This document shows, one piece after another, positions 52,901 through 64,000 of a DNA stretch of 64,000 nucleotides (positions are counted from its first letter, which is position 1; every line of letters starts with the position of its first letter). The DNA is taken from NCBI GenBank assembly GCA_949152475.1, contig OX424564.1:34656165-34720164 (forward strand). The letters are read 5' to 3'. The position numbers and the translations under genes are program-made. The DNA is from Terebella lapidaria (Eukaryota > Annelida > Polychaeta > Terebellida > Terebellidae). The notes beneath the pieces were generated by a model, which saw nothing but the letters and a program-made list of their open reading frames with translations, did no database searches and was not told the origin of the DNA.

Positions 52901-55900
52901 TTGCTCCAGCAGCTGGAAGTACTCCAGCTGATCCAGGAGCTCATCAATGTGCTACAGACTCTCCCACACTGATTGAACTTGACCAGCACGGCATTATGTA
53001 TCAAACTCACCTGAATGTAATTTACTCATTCATCAATGTTGATGCAGTAATTGATTTTCTATTCAAGATACCTGTCTAAGGAGCCGGGGGCCGTTGAATT
53101 TTAGTATTGGTGTTCGTGAAATCATAACGAAAGAAATAATGATTTTTTCTTATTAATTGATTGTTTTGAATGCATTTAATTATTAAAAGATATGTTGAGA
53201 CAATGAAATTTTATTTCGAACATTTTCGTGCGGCTTTATGCAACTCCAAAATAGGAAATACATAGATTAGTTGTGTCGACTTGGATCGCAAAGACGTAAC
53301 AAAGACGCCATTATAATGTTTGCCCTCTTTGCAATGCTTGGAAATTCGTGTTGTACGCTCTTAAACTTTGTACATTATTTTCTTGGAGATTGTTCCTATA
53401 TACTGACGCTGTTAAACAGGAAACTCATGCATAAACTACTGCCAAACCATGCATTTTTGTGTCTCTTGTTGTGTCTCACCTCTTTGAATGACATTTAAAG
53501 CCAGTCATGAAAGGTAGCAAACCCAGTATTTTGTGAATAGGCATTAGCATGAATGGGGTTACCATATAATACGAAATGGGCGAGTAATGAGTGTGAAGGG
53601 GTTCACAAAACGTGTATGAAAACGCTGTGATGTCATTGTTACGTCACACGAGCAGCACACTTGAGTGGCCTGAGTGGCGAATTGAATAGTTGCCCCTTCA
53701 CCGAATGATTGATAAATAGCGTATTATATAGCACTTTCATCCATAGCACCATATCGTATTCATCTTTCAGGCCAGTGGGTAAGTTCAAATTTGACTTAAA
53801 TGAATAGTTTCCATATTTCGAGCGTAACTGATATTGCATGACACGAAATTTTGCACCATTTACATAATTTACAAGAGGTGCTCACAATATACTGGTTCCA
53901 GGCGTAACATTGGCCTGGTTAATCATTTATGGCAAAACGGATGGATGCGTGTGATCCTAATTGACAAAATGATACCAGTAGGTGAGGGTTCTGTGGGTGG
54001 CGCACGTGGGTCATGGGCCCGGGTATTACAACATTTACGTCTACAGTTCCAGTTTCACGCCTTCATCAGGCTCCAAAATTCGTAACGTTTGTCACCTCCA
54101 TGACATTTCAATTTGTTTGTGGTGAGTATAGATCATGTATTGATCACACCCAAACTTGGAGAGTGCTACCGCCAGTTCTCAGGGTCATCGTGACACAGGC
54201 AGCATTGGTTTTATAACTGGACCGATCCAGATAATAAATGTGGTGTTAGAACGTAGTTACCCATTCCAAGCACCATCTACTGAATGATACCCGACACTAA
54301 TCGTTATGATACCGATATATCATAATGTATATACAATAATAAATCCGTATGAATCTATGATCATGTTTTTCAGCAGATGTATATTGTTGTTTTTCTATCT
54401 AAATCGTTTATGCCATATTTTCCTCGTATTATTGCAATGCTAAGTGAAAGGCCTCGAGTTGAAAATAGCATCAGACGGTTTCGTCTGTTCACTTGCTTTT
54501 GTACATGCGAGATATTTTGATGCCAGTCAATATATTCCTACTGGAGAATATTTTTACATAATTACTGTATTTACAAGCAATACTCTTGTTTGATTGTTAA
54601 AAAGAATGTGCGGCAAAAATGAAATACTCCAATGGACAACAGTTCTTGGATGACAGATAGCAAGTTACGATGAGAGCGTTATGATTTTAATAAGGCTTGA
54701 ATTTCGTCTTAGGCGCTCCATAGGTTTTCCCAAGTTTACACGACTTCCGGGCACAGATCAACGCCATGAACACTGAAACGTACTGTTCTCGAAAATATAT
54801 GTAAAATACTAGTGGTTTTCCACACACATGAACACGTTCATGATATACTGACGTACATATGATAAATATTTTATATTCGTATTAATCATAACACGCTTAT
54901 TAAATTTCCCCTCACATAGCACCACGATTACGATCGCTGTAAAACAGCGTGCATTCCGATTGCATTCGGTGCAACCACTGTCCGGAAGTGTAATTAACTG
55001 CGGTAAAGCGGAACTAGTGCGCCGTTCAGTGATACAATAGTACGGCCGGACCGGCCGCACAATAAACTTGGTTTGGATGGACGAAACAAACCGTTTCTAC
55101 CCCCCAACTGGCCCGTTTCTGCATTCTCCACTCCGTTTTGACAAAATGGCCCGTTTCTGTATTATGTACCGTGGAATAGTACACATCAATATTTTTTTAA
55201 TTCCAAAATTATTATAATCCTTCCATTCCTGGTGCAAATAAACATGACAAAATACCTGAATATGCTAAGGTTCCAGGGTTGCCATTTTGGGCTGATTATA
55301 CTACATGTATTAGTACATATTCACTTATGGATGCTATGCCAATACAATTTTTGTGTACCCAGTTTAATATAAATGAAATTTCCACCAATTTACAAAATCA
55401 TCACAGTGAAGTGTGCATACATCATATTAAGGCAAGAACACATACTATTAGTTCATTTATTAGTCTTTTCCATACACAGTCAATAAAGACATCGAGGAAA
55501 AATACATTAAAATGCTGACCTTTCTTCCACAGTTAAAACATGATACCGCACAATTTTTGGGAAGTTTGCAACAATTCAGACATACAATATACTCCAGAAT
55601 TCTCACATCTGAGGGAAAAGACAACATAGACAGTAAACCGACGTTGTACAGACCATGTACAGACATAGTACAGACACGGAGACGCAGTCACATAGATCCG
55701 GAAAACAGATTCAGAAAGTAACACTATACTATTAAACTGAACACAAGACAGGAATTTAAACAAATTGTCTTAATTCTAAATGCAATTTGTTCGGTATTGG
55801 AGAGACTTTCTATACACAGTGTACAAGATTTACCAGTACACTTTTTTCCACCTGGACGTGAAAATACCATAAGAAATTGTTCTAATGTATGTAAACGACA

Positions 55901-58484
55901 CCTAGGATATATATAATTGTTCACTCCTATTCCAAGGCCATGTGTTTGTGGGTTTTATAACAATTGCCAATGTTCTTGATTGAACATACTGAAAGATCAT
56001 ATACTTACTTCAATTGTAATTCTGAAGCTCTTTTCGAAAAAAGTAGTCTATCATGGTTTATTATTTCACACTTGTGTAGATAAGTTGACAATTCAAAAAT
56101 CAAGATTTCCCACACAAAGTACGTCCGATACCAAGTAGTTGTAAGGACGCTGTCAATTTCTAGTAATCATGTTAATGATTATTGTATAAACAAGATAAAT
56201 ATAAAGCTTTTTCTTGAGAGGCAATTACAAATAAATGTACGACTTGTAATCATGCCGAGTAAATTTACTGTAGTAATACACAAAATGACCACATACATTC
56301 AAGTACTTGACAAACCCCTTGAACGAACACGACCCCACAAAACCACAACAGAACAGTTACACATTCTACGAATGACAATCACAAATATAACATTATCCAC
56401 ACATAGTTAATATCGATCAGACAGACCCAACTTCTCCTGCAATCACAGGCTTGGGAGGAATAAATGATATCAGATAACTTATATCTTTATACAGATAAGA
56501 TTGAGATATACATGAAAAACACCCGCGACTTTGCAGTCATCACATGGACAAAATACTGCGATAACGTCGCTGGAAAGTTTACTTCGGTGGAGATCGGTGT
56601 TTCCATGGTAACCAGAAACATGGACAATAGCGATTGAGCAAGTGTGTTGCCATGGAAACTGATGATAGCGAAGTGCACGTTACATGCAAACGTGAGACCA
56701 AAGTTCAAATATTATCTCATGCTTTAATTAGAATTTCAATCACAACTTTTGGAGATTGCATAGATTACAATATTTCTGTTACCCCAAGAGTTGTCGAGAG
56801 TTATAGCATTCGTCCAGTTCTGGACAAAGTTCCAAGGTCATGTAGAATGACCTCAAAGCTCATTATGAACACGATAAATGTACAGGGAAATCTATCATTT
56901 ATCACACCATTGCCAAAAATTTCCTAGTGATCAATCATAATACAACAAGTGAATACGCTCATACATAAGCTGTACACAAAATTGCAAACTACCGAATTTC
57001 AATAACCTGCAATATGCCTGCATTGAACTGTCTTTATTCAACATGTGTTTTGTTTTCTGAGTTTTTATAATGATATTTCCTAGAAGTCCTGATCAAACGA
57101 CACAATTTTTGATGTCAGAAATTCTTTCTAGCTAACACAGCGCTATTACCTGAAGAAGTTAACTGAACAAACACACATTGAATTGCACGAGATATCACAA
57201 ATGTCTATCCAGTTCCGCACAGACACACAAGTGGCAACAAAACTTCAGATCACCTGGGCTCTCGCAACGGATTCATAGCTGATATACGTGTAGTATGATA
57301 CAATACTGTTAAATTAAGCAGACAATTTTTGTACACCAATATGATAGCATGTTACATAACAACCGCACATAATTGGATACTCATACAGTATCAGTAAGAT
57401 CTAACACAGTGTAATAACTAGGTGGTATATATTTTGTTATCTATGATCTTCAATCTATGTGCTCTTACAAAACCCTACATATAACTGTAAGCTTTACTTT
57501 ACATTATCAGACTGGGAGATTTGTTTTCCCTGGTGAGGTAATAGTTTCAGTTTCTGTTTCGGTAAAGATTCAATTAGCCTAGAACTCGATCTGCACCCGT
57601 ACAGTGAGTTGGGTCAGTGTGTGTTCACTGTCAGACTGCGAGTGTACCACGATACAGGGCTAGAACTGTGGACAATCTAACTGAGGAGATAAAACAACGG
57701 AGATTCTTGTGCACAAAAACACACAGAAAAATACAAGCAGACCAAAATAACAATGGATATATAAAAAAAAATTCACTTCCTCGATAAACTCAGCTTTACA
57801 GGGTTACATGCATTTCTTGATAATTTGCTTCCATGCAATTATCACATACATGTTTTAAGGAAAAATACAAGTTCCCTGCAATTAATCATACCGGATTTCT
57901 AACTTGATAAAATGCAACATAAAACAGATTGATAGAGATTCATAAAATATTTTCCAATCAACAAAGCATGAGCTAACATCAAACTTCGTTTTCAAACCAT
58001 TCTATAATTTACTGGTGTTTTTGAAATTAGGCTGTCTAAAATGTTCGAATAAAATTTGATTTCCAAGAACTTGATAAAAGTCAATTGCATGCATTGCCAT
58101 AGCATCAATAGGAACAACTCTGCAGCCACAAGATTGACTGGTCAGGGCACCAGGCCTCCAGGCTGCACCCTGGGCCCACAAAACCTGATGTCACATGCAA
58201 GGGTATCACAGGAAATTTTTCTCATGACGAAGCAAACTGATATCCACGTTTTGAGGCAAAAAAACTGCCTCGTAAAAACACTGCTCCACACTCACACATT
58301 TCACTGAAATTGTTTACATATAATTAGGAGAGAAAAATCACAAAAAAACATGTACATTTTGTCATTTAAATATATTTTCCTAATTTTGCATAATTTCCTA
58401 GGTGCAGCAATTGCAAGGAATCAGTCCTAGTGTCACGCGATGCGTAGCACCGTCTCCGCATGAACACGACAAACACGACAGCCC
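52901..58484. other. Long region without a recognised gene
   Basis: AT-rich. Open frames are short and unsupported. The part nearest 58484 is presumably the 3' UTR and downstream flank of the Na+/H+ exchanger gene, which is read toward lower coordinates. No rRNA, tRNA or CRISPR-like structure was noticed. Confidence 0.5.
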
Positions 58485-61400
58485 TCAGAGGTGCATTGCT
58501 TCAGGTCTGACGGCGTGAATGGTCAGAGACTTGACGGACCCCGTGGCGGGCTCCACGGACCCGCTGCGAGCCGGGCTGTCCGAGCGACTGTCCAGGTTGT
58601 TGTTGGCGACCGAGTGGCTGAGCTCGAGGTCCAAGTCGTCGGCCACTTCCGAGGGCTCAGGCTCGCTAGTCATTAGCCACAACATGACACGTTCGTGGAG
58701 GTCCACCTGCTCTTGGTCAAGCTCCAGACTCTCAGCGTCACCGCCGTCTAGGTCAAAGATCGGGCGGCCGTGCGGAATGTCGATCATATGGGGCACGTGG
58801 ATGGGCTCGGAGTGCTTTGACTCGGCCTCAGAGATACGGAAGCTCTGACTGGACAGCTGCGGCTTGAGGCTGTAGAAGGTGCCGGTGGCAGAGGGAGAGC
58901 GGATGCTAGACTCGGGTTCTGGGACGTGGCGCCAGGGCGGAGGTGGGACGTGCGACTGCTCCTCCAACGGTGGATCTGGCGATGCTTGCCGTGGCTGGCG
59001 AGGGGCACACTGGTCCAGCTTGACCTCCACGTTGCTGTTGTTGCGCCAGGGGAGAGGGGGGCCGTCGTGGGCGTCCATGTCAGCATCCGAGCGTGATCGT
59101 GTGTGTCGCTGATGGTGGTTGTGGGCCATGTGGCACTCACTGAGGTGCTTCTTTGGGTGGTGAGTACCGTTCTCCTCGGGCTTGTTGTGTTTACTGTTCC
59201 ACGGGAGACTTGACGTCTCGTCATTGGATGTGTCTAGGCTGCTCTGTCGCCATGGCAATGGAACCTGTGGGCTTGATTCTCGCTCCGGATAACTCGAAGA
59301 TCTCCAGGGCAGAACATCCTCAGAGTCCTGACTGTTTTGGCGCCAGGGTAGTGGAGTCTTGTCCCGGACAATGGTTTGTGGGGCGGACTGTTGGTTTGAT
59401 CGCCATGGTAACTGTGATGTGGGTTCGTCAAGGCTTTCTGAACGCCAGGGACTGGAAGAAGGCTCAGATTTGTACTCCTCTGTGCGCCAGGGTAACGTGC
59501 TAGGCGGTGATGTGCCAGTGCGCCATGGTAACGCCTCCTGTATTGTGGGTGGGGTCTCACTGGAATCCGGGTTCCCGTTGTTGTCCTGAATGGAGGCGGA
59601 TGACTTCACACCAGTGAGGTCATCTTTGGGACAGGAATCTGTCACTGCATTAGCACCTTGATCGTCGGGTGGGAATGTGCAGTTCTGGCACTTGTAGCTA
59701 TCGCTGTCACCTGCTTCGATAACAGCAGCAGTTTCACCCACAGTTCTTTCATGGTTATCATTTTTGTCATCATGTCGAATCTCACGATCAGGCTCGAGTG
59801 TCAACACTTTGTGGTCTGGCGATTGGAATGATATTAGATCCATCTCGAGGCCCTCCGCGATAGGTGTAGACTCGGCCGCGGGGCCCGAAGTGAAAGGGTT
59901 GACCTCGGAGTCCATGTCCAGGCTGGCGGAGTCGAGGGGCTCCGGCCCGTCAGAGGGCTGGGGGGTGGATGGCGGTGAGCCGGGAGAGGTGTATTCTGGG
60001 TTGTTGACCCAGGATGGCGCCTCACCAATCAAGGGGTGTTGGTCGTCCGGCATGGAATGTGTCACGGCACAAGTCAGCGGTTCCCGGCCCGTGTTACGCT
60101 TCCATGGCAATGACATCTCCACGGCAACCGGCTCCACCGGGATCTCTTCCACGAAGTCGTCATCTGCGTGGAAATAAACACATCCTTGGCTCAGTGTGTG
60201 GTAAAGCAATCTAGTACTGATACACTGTAACTACAAATATGCCTCAATTGCCTCATTCATTGAAAACACTAGCACTGGGGTCAACACTCAGATAGGCTGG
60301 CAATTCACCTGTTTGGCTCCAGCAATAAACAGTCCATTTACCTCACATTCAAAGCTATCATATTCAAGTTTTTTTTTACACGTACCGTTGTCCGTGGCAG
60401 TGGCAGTGAAGGTGATGCCACCATTTTCCGAGGATGTGGACTCGTCGTCGGTTGTGCCGCCTCCGCTCTCGGCCTTCGTGCTGCCAACGTCCTGGTCTGT
60501 CTCACTGCCTGTGGGTGGGAGTGTAGACAGTAAGTACAACAGCCAAGAGGGAGGAGGACAGATTGGTGCAACAGTCAAGATATAATAATGATATTTACTC
60601 GTGTTATTTTCAGTCATAATCTTAGAAATTCTAATGTTAATTCAAAGACTCATGTAAAACAGAAGTAATACAAAACATTGTATTGTACTGCACTGTTATG
60701 AATGTTGAATATTGAATAAACTGATTTGATTGATTGATTGATTGATTGAATGCATGAAATATAATATTATGTGCCTAATGCAGTGTAACATGTGAAGTAT
60801 TCCAATAAAGCAAGCTACGAGCTTTAAACTAACTCAACTTTGTGATACATCAAAATTGCACAAAACATTCAAAGCAAAACCAAATTGTATGTGAACATCA
60901 AGGGAAAACTGAAAAGAAAACCACAGAGATGCCACTTTGGTAAAACACCTCAACACAGATCCTACGTCTACATTTAACGCAACAAAAAACTTGGAACATC
61001 CAACTCTCAACGATTTCAGGCAAATTTCAACAGCAGAAAACCAGCTAGGAACATCTACAAGTCTGGAACTGGTAACAGCAATCTACAACAGATCTACGGG
61101 AGTCTTACTGAGGTCCAGCAGATTGTTTCCGACCAGCAGTGGCAGACACAAATCACAGGACTCTGAAACAAACAGCGGCACAGAACGGCTGTACTGGCTA
61201 CTCTTGTCGGTAAACCGTCCCTAGCTAACTGTCCAGTCTGAACAGAATTTGGATTTTGATAAATTGGTTTTTGCTGATAATCACATGTAAATTGTGGTGA
61301 ATTTATGTGCATTCACATGTGATTTAGCCTTTCAGTGTAATCACTGAATGTGATACATTGAATGTATAATCTTTTCTGCACATACAAGTTTTCTTACAAC

Positions 61401-62855
61401 TAACTACAAACTAAACCCGACACTACAGGTATCATTGGGACTATAACAATGCGAGATATGACAAATAAGTGACACTTACTTGCAACTTGGGTGACCTCCG
61501 CGAAGCTGACGTTCTTCTTGGGCTTGCCGTTGCCATGGTTTCCGTTGTGGTGTCCGTTACAGTGGTGCCCGTCCCGATGGTGACTCATTAGGTGGCGTAG
61601 GTGGAGTCGGGCGTTGTGGTGCATCTGCTGCTGTTGTTTGGCTGTGGAGGGGATCACGGGTCGTCTGTTGGTCGTGTACTGCGAGAAGCCAGGAGGACAT
61701 TGTACGTTACTTTAGGATGTACATACTCAAAATCTCCGGAAAAGAAGTTTTTGCCCAAGAAAACTGGAAAATTCACCGATATATCAAATATTGATATTAA
61801 ATAGCTGACTTCCAGACTTCAAAAACTAAGCTAAGAAAAGAAGTTTAATTCCCGTAGTACCCCCAGCCCCCTGAAGGAGAGAGAACTTACGCGTTTCCGT
61901 GGCATGAACATAACGTCCTCCACGATGTGGTGGACTTTGCTATCGTCTCGCATCTTCCGTGTGTCTTGAGCCTCGAGCGCCTGGAGGTCGACCTGCGTCT
62001 GGTCCCCGATGTCAAACGACGCTGCTGACCCCACGTGGTATGAACTGCAAACAGGAGGTACCGACAAAGTTCTATTAGTAATCATGTCACTTCTGCGAAC
62101 TCTTGTGCAGATTTATTTCAATGCATATAATTATTTCCTATGCAGTTCACATCATATCTGTAAGCAAATGATATTTTTTACTCTTTATATAGATAATATA
62201 TAATTGATTTTCGGAGCAAAGGTGTACCATCACTTCCTTCCGTTATTTCAGGTACAGTCAAATATTGTCCGAGCTATGATGTTGTGAAGTCAGCCTCACC
62301 TGAAGCTGTTGCGGCGGTTACCGATGGAGGACAGCAGTTTGAGGAAGGACATGTTCCTGAGCGTCATCGGGTCTCGCTGTAACTGTGTGAATAGCTCCGT
62401 ATAGTCATGGTTACCGTGCAGCAGCTCGTACGCGTCCCGCTCGTTCAGTTTGTCGTAGACCGACACGATAGACCAACCCTTCTTCATCACCGCGTCACGG
62501 CGCACGAATATCCGCTGTAGGTAGTTCTTGTCAAAGTATTCAAACCTGGCACCAGGAGATACAGGACCCAATTTAGTGGTAAGTCTCAAGGCAATATACA
62601 GGAAATTTTAACTGGCATAAGCTTTGTAGAAAGTGAATATTGTCTTCAGTAGTTTTCAGAATCAGTACAGGTCTACACTTGTGAATTGAATAATGACCAG
62701 CTGTGCTGATAAAATTGAACGATCACTGCAGACACGAACAGATAGAATTAAAAGGCACACAGCTCCGAGAGCCCGGTGACGTACTTTTCTCTGAGCTGAT
62801 GGTGTCCACTCTGCCCTGAGATGTCTTCTATCCCCGCCATCAGGTGGTCGATAAA
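58485..62855 (-). CDS. SLC9-family Na+/H+ exchanger, C-terminal cytoplasmic half (partial)
   Basis: Six exons on the minus strand, all GT-AG with matching phase: 62855-62785, 62545-62300, 62044-61891, 61678-61480, 60508-60386 and 60163-58485 (stop). The first begins FIDHLMAGIEDISGQSG, the juxtamembrane segment conserved in plasma-membrane NHEs. Next come FEYFDKNYLQRIFVRRDAV and VYDKLNERDAYELL (CHP-binding region in relatives), then VDLQALEAQDTRKMRDD and MFMPRKRYTTNRRPV, as in the NHE2/3/5-type tail. The last exon encodes about 558 residues, mostly disordered, with eleven LPWR-like motifs. The transmembrane transporter domain and start lie upstream of 62855, outside the window. The family exchanges Na+ for H+ across the plasma membrane; the tail controls activity and trafficking. 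Closest to NHE3-like members by eye; exact orthology is uncertain. Confidence 0.85.
59080..60130 (-). repeat. Repeated LPWR motif in the NHE tail
   Basis: The last exon holds eleven motifs of the form (L/S/P)PW(R/K/N): one near its start, eight in a regular series (about 59530 down to 59185, 12-18 residues apart, each followed by a Ser/Thr/Asp/Glu-rich spacer), and two further downstream. The underlying DNA is not a clean minisatellite: the spacers differ while the motif is kept. Confidence 0.88.
60712..60750 (+). repeat. AATAAACTGATT(TGAT)n retroposon-like tail in an NHE intron
   Basis: 'GAATAAACTGATTTGATTGA' followed by TGAT repeats resembles the 3' end of a LINE or its SINE partner. It lies in the intron between the fourth and fifth exons listed. 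Confidence 0.5.
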
Positions 62856-64000
62856 CTGTCAACACAAAACAAGCTCCACACTTACATGTATATGTCACTC
62901 CAATACCGCATTGATTACTGCCGCTTAAATTGATTAATAGGCGTCGACAGGCAAAGCGATGTTTTCACGCATGCAAATTATTGACAAATTATTCTGAGTT
63001 TGCTTCAATGCTTGCAAAACGCCCTGATAGTTTTTTTTGTTTTTTTATTTTTTTTGAGGTTCTCCCGATCAACATGTCAACACGATCAAACCCTTAGCTG
63101 TTTTTTCTAACATGAACTCACCCTAGGCCAAGCAAAACTGTGTGGTTCCATTGGGAATTTGTACATATCACATTGCCAACAACACTGTGATTGTGCGTTA
63201 TAAACTGGGAGAAAACTCCAGGGACACACTGTCCATTTGCTGTGCTGTGAGCTCATCAACTTCCATATAGAATATTCTTGGAAAGTCTCCACAATTTCCT
63301 CCATCACAAGCATATATGTGTGTCATTATTCCATTTTGTTTACTGTACACTTGTAAGTATGTAGCTTTTGGCTTGTTTTATATCAATTCAGACACCCGAA
63401 GTTCTGAGCATAAACTTCGAAGTGCTAAGAATGTTTATCAAAAACATCTAAAAATCTGGAAAGATTGTCCACATAAAATTTCCACTGTTAAAAGCTGGGT
63501 ATATTCCAATGTTTTGTTCCCCATGTTATGTTCTGTCCAGTCAGAACAGGTGGGAAACTTTAAATTGTCTACACAATTGTGGTCAAAAACAAAGGATTTC
63601 ACGATTCAGTGAACACACCATTGGTCAGACTTGCCACTTGACTGGGTTCTGTATTGCTATGTTTGATCAATTATGTAAGCTACTGTAGCTATTTGTGTAA
63701 TGGTCTAAACATGTGACAGAGGCCTAGCGATAGGTTGTGTCCCCGCAGGTTATGTAATATCATGACTAGGTCAATTTTAGTGGTGCTCGTTATATTAATA
63801 GCCTGCAGTGTACTAATTAAGAGGTACATGTTTGGCCAACTAGAACATATCTCATATGTTTATGGAAGACACACTGAAAACATTGAGCCTATTCCAAAAC
63901 TTCCAACCTTTGTTTGAATGATCTGTGAGTCTGTTCTTAACAAATTTTGCGGTATCACGGCACATTTTTTGCGGCAGTGGCCATAGCAACAGTGGCCATA
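62856..64000. other. NHE intron, no exon found
   Basis: The next upstream NHE exon (end of the transporter domain) should end in phase 0, but no matching sequence is seen to the window end. Open frames here are short and unrelated. Confidence 0.55.

Noticed and set aside
63107-63313. Minus-strand frame upstream of the NHE exons as a further exon
   Set aside because: It shows no similarity to the end of the NHE transporter domain and lacks suitable splice context.

Overview
The window is animal nuclear DNA, most likely from a marine invertebrate (lophotrochozoan or invertebrate deuterostome; the phylum cannot be fixed by eye). The grounds are two spliced animal genes at its ends, with GT-AG introns whose phases agree, and a middle filled with metazoan-type transposons: Ty3/gypsy LTR elements, jockey/CR1-like LINEs, a Crypton-type recombinase gene, Helitron remnants and inverted-repeat elements.

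Layout. 1-5065: a Schlafen-like gene (+ strand) whose last exon encodes an acidic repeat tail. 5.1-7.3 kb: old repeat debris. 7740-20404: 'Gypsy-1', a 12.7 kb, apparently intact Ty3/gypsy element with 1,388-bp LTRs, gag, pol and two extra C2H2 zinc-finger ORFs downstream of integrase, each behind its own TATA promoter. It sits inside a copy of a dispersed ~440-bp repeat. 20.9-22.1 kb: a decayed Crypton/KIAA1958-type gene. 24.4-26.6 kb: a LINE split by a solo LTR of a second gypsy family. 27.06-27.95 kb: a foldback element made of ~20-bp palindromic units. 28.2-32.9 kb: a long-inverted-repeat element enclosing Helitron Rep/helicase remnants. 36.7-51.2 kb: a minus-strand LINE cut by 'Gypsy-2' (37238-46487) and by another long-inverted-repeat element (46774-50349). 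51.9-52.9 kb: a decayed minisatellite. 53-58.4 kb: no recognisable gene. 58485-62855: the last six coding exons (minus strand) of an SLC9 Na+/H+ exchanger with a tail of repeated LPWR motifs; the transmembrane exons lie beyond the window.

How it works together. The two host genes are unrelated. The main biology is in the retroelements. Gypsy-1 looks young, with LTRs of equal length and no difference where compared. It appears to be a three-promoter element: the LTR drives gag-pol, while two internal promoters with a similar CCAAT / CACGTG / TATA layout could drive the zinc-finger proteins separately. Gypsy-2 has a broken gag-pol but keeps an intact coiled-coil ORF in the same post-integrase position. 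The three gypsy insertions are each flanked by ATAG or its complement CTAT. The nested insertions give internal 'empty sites' that confirm the element boundaries.
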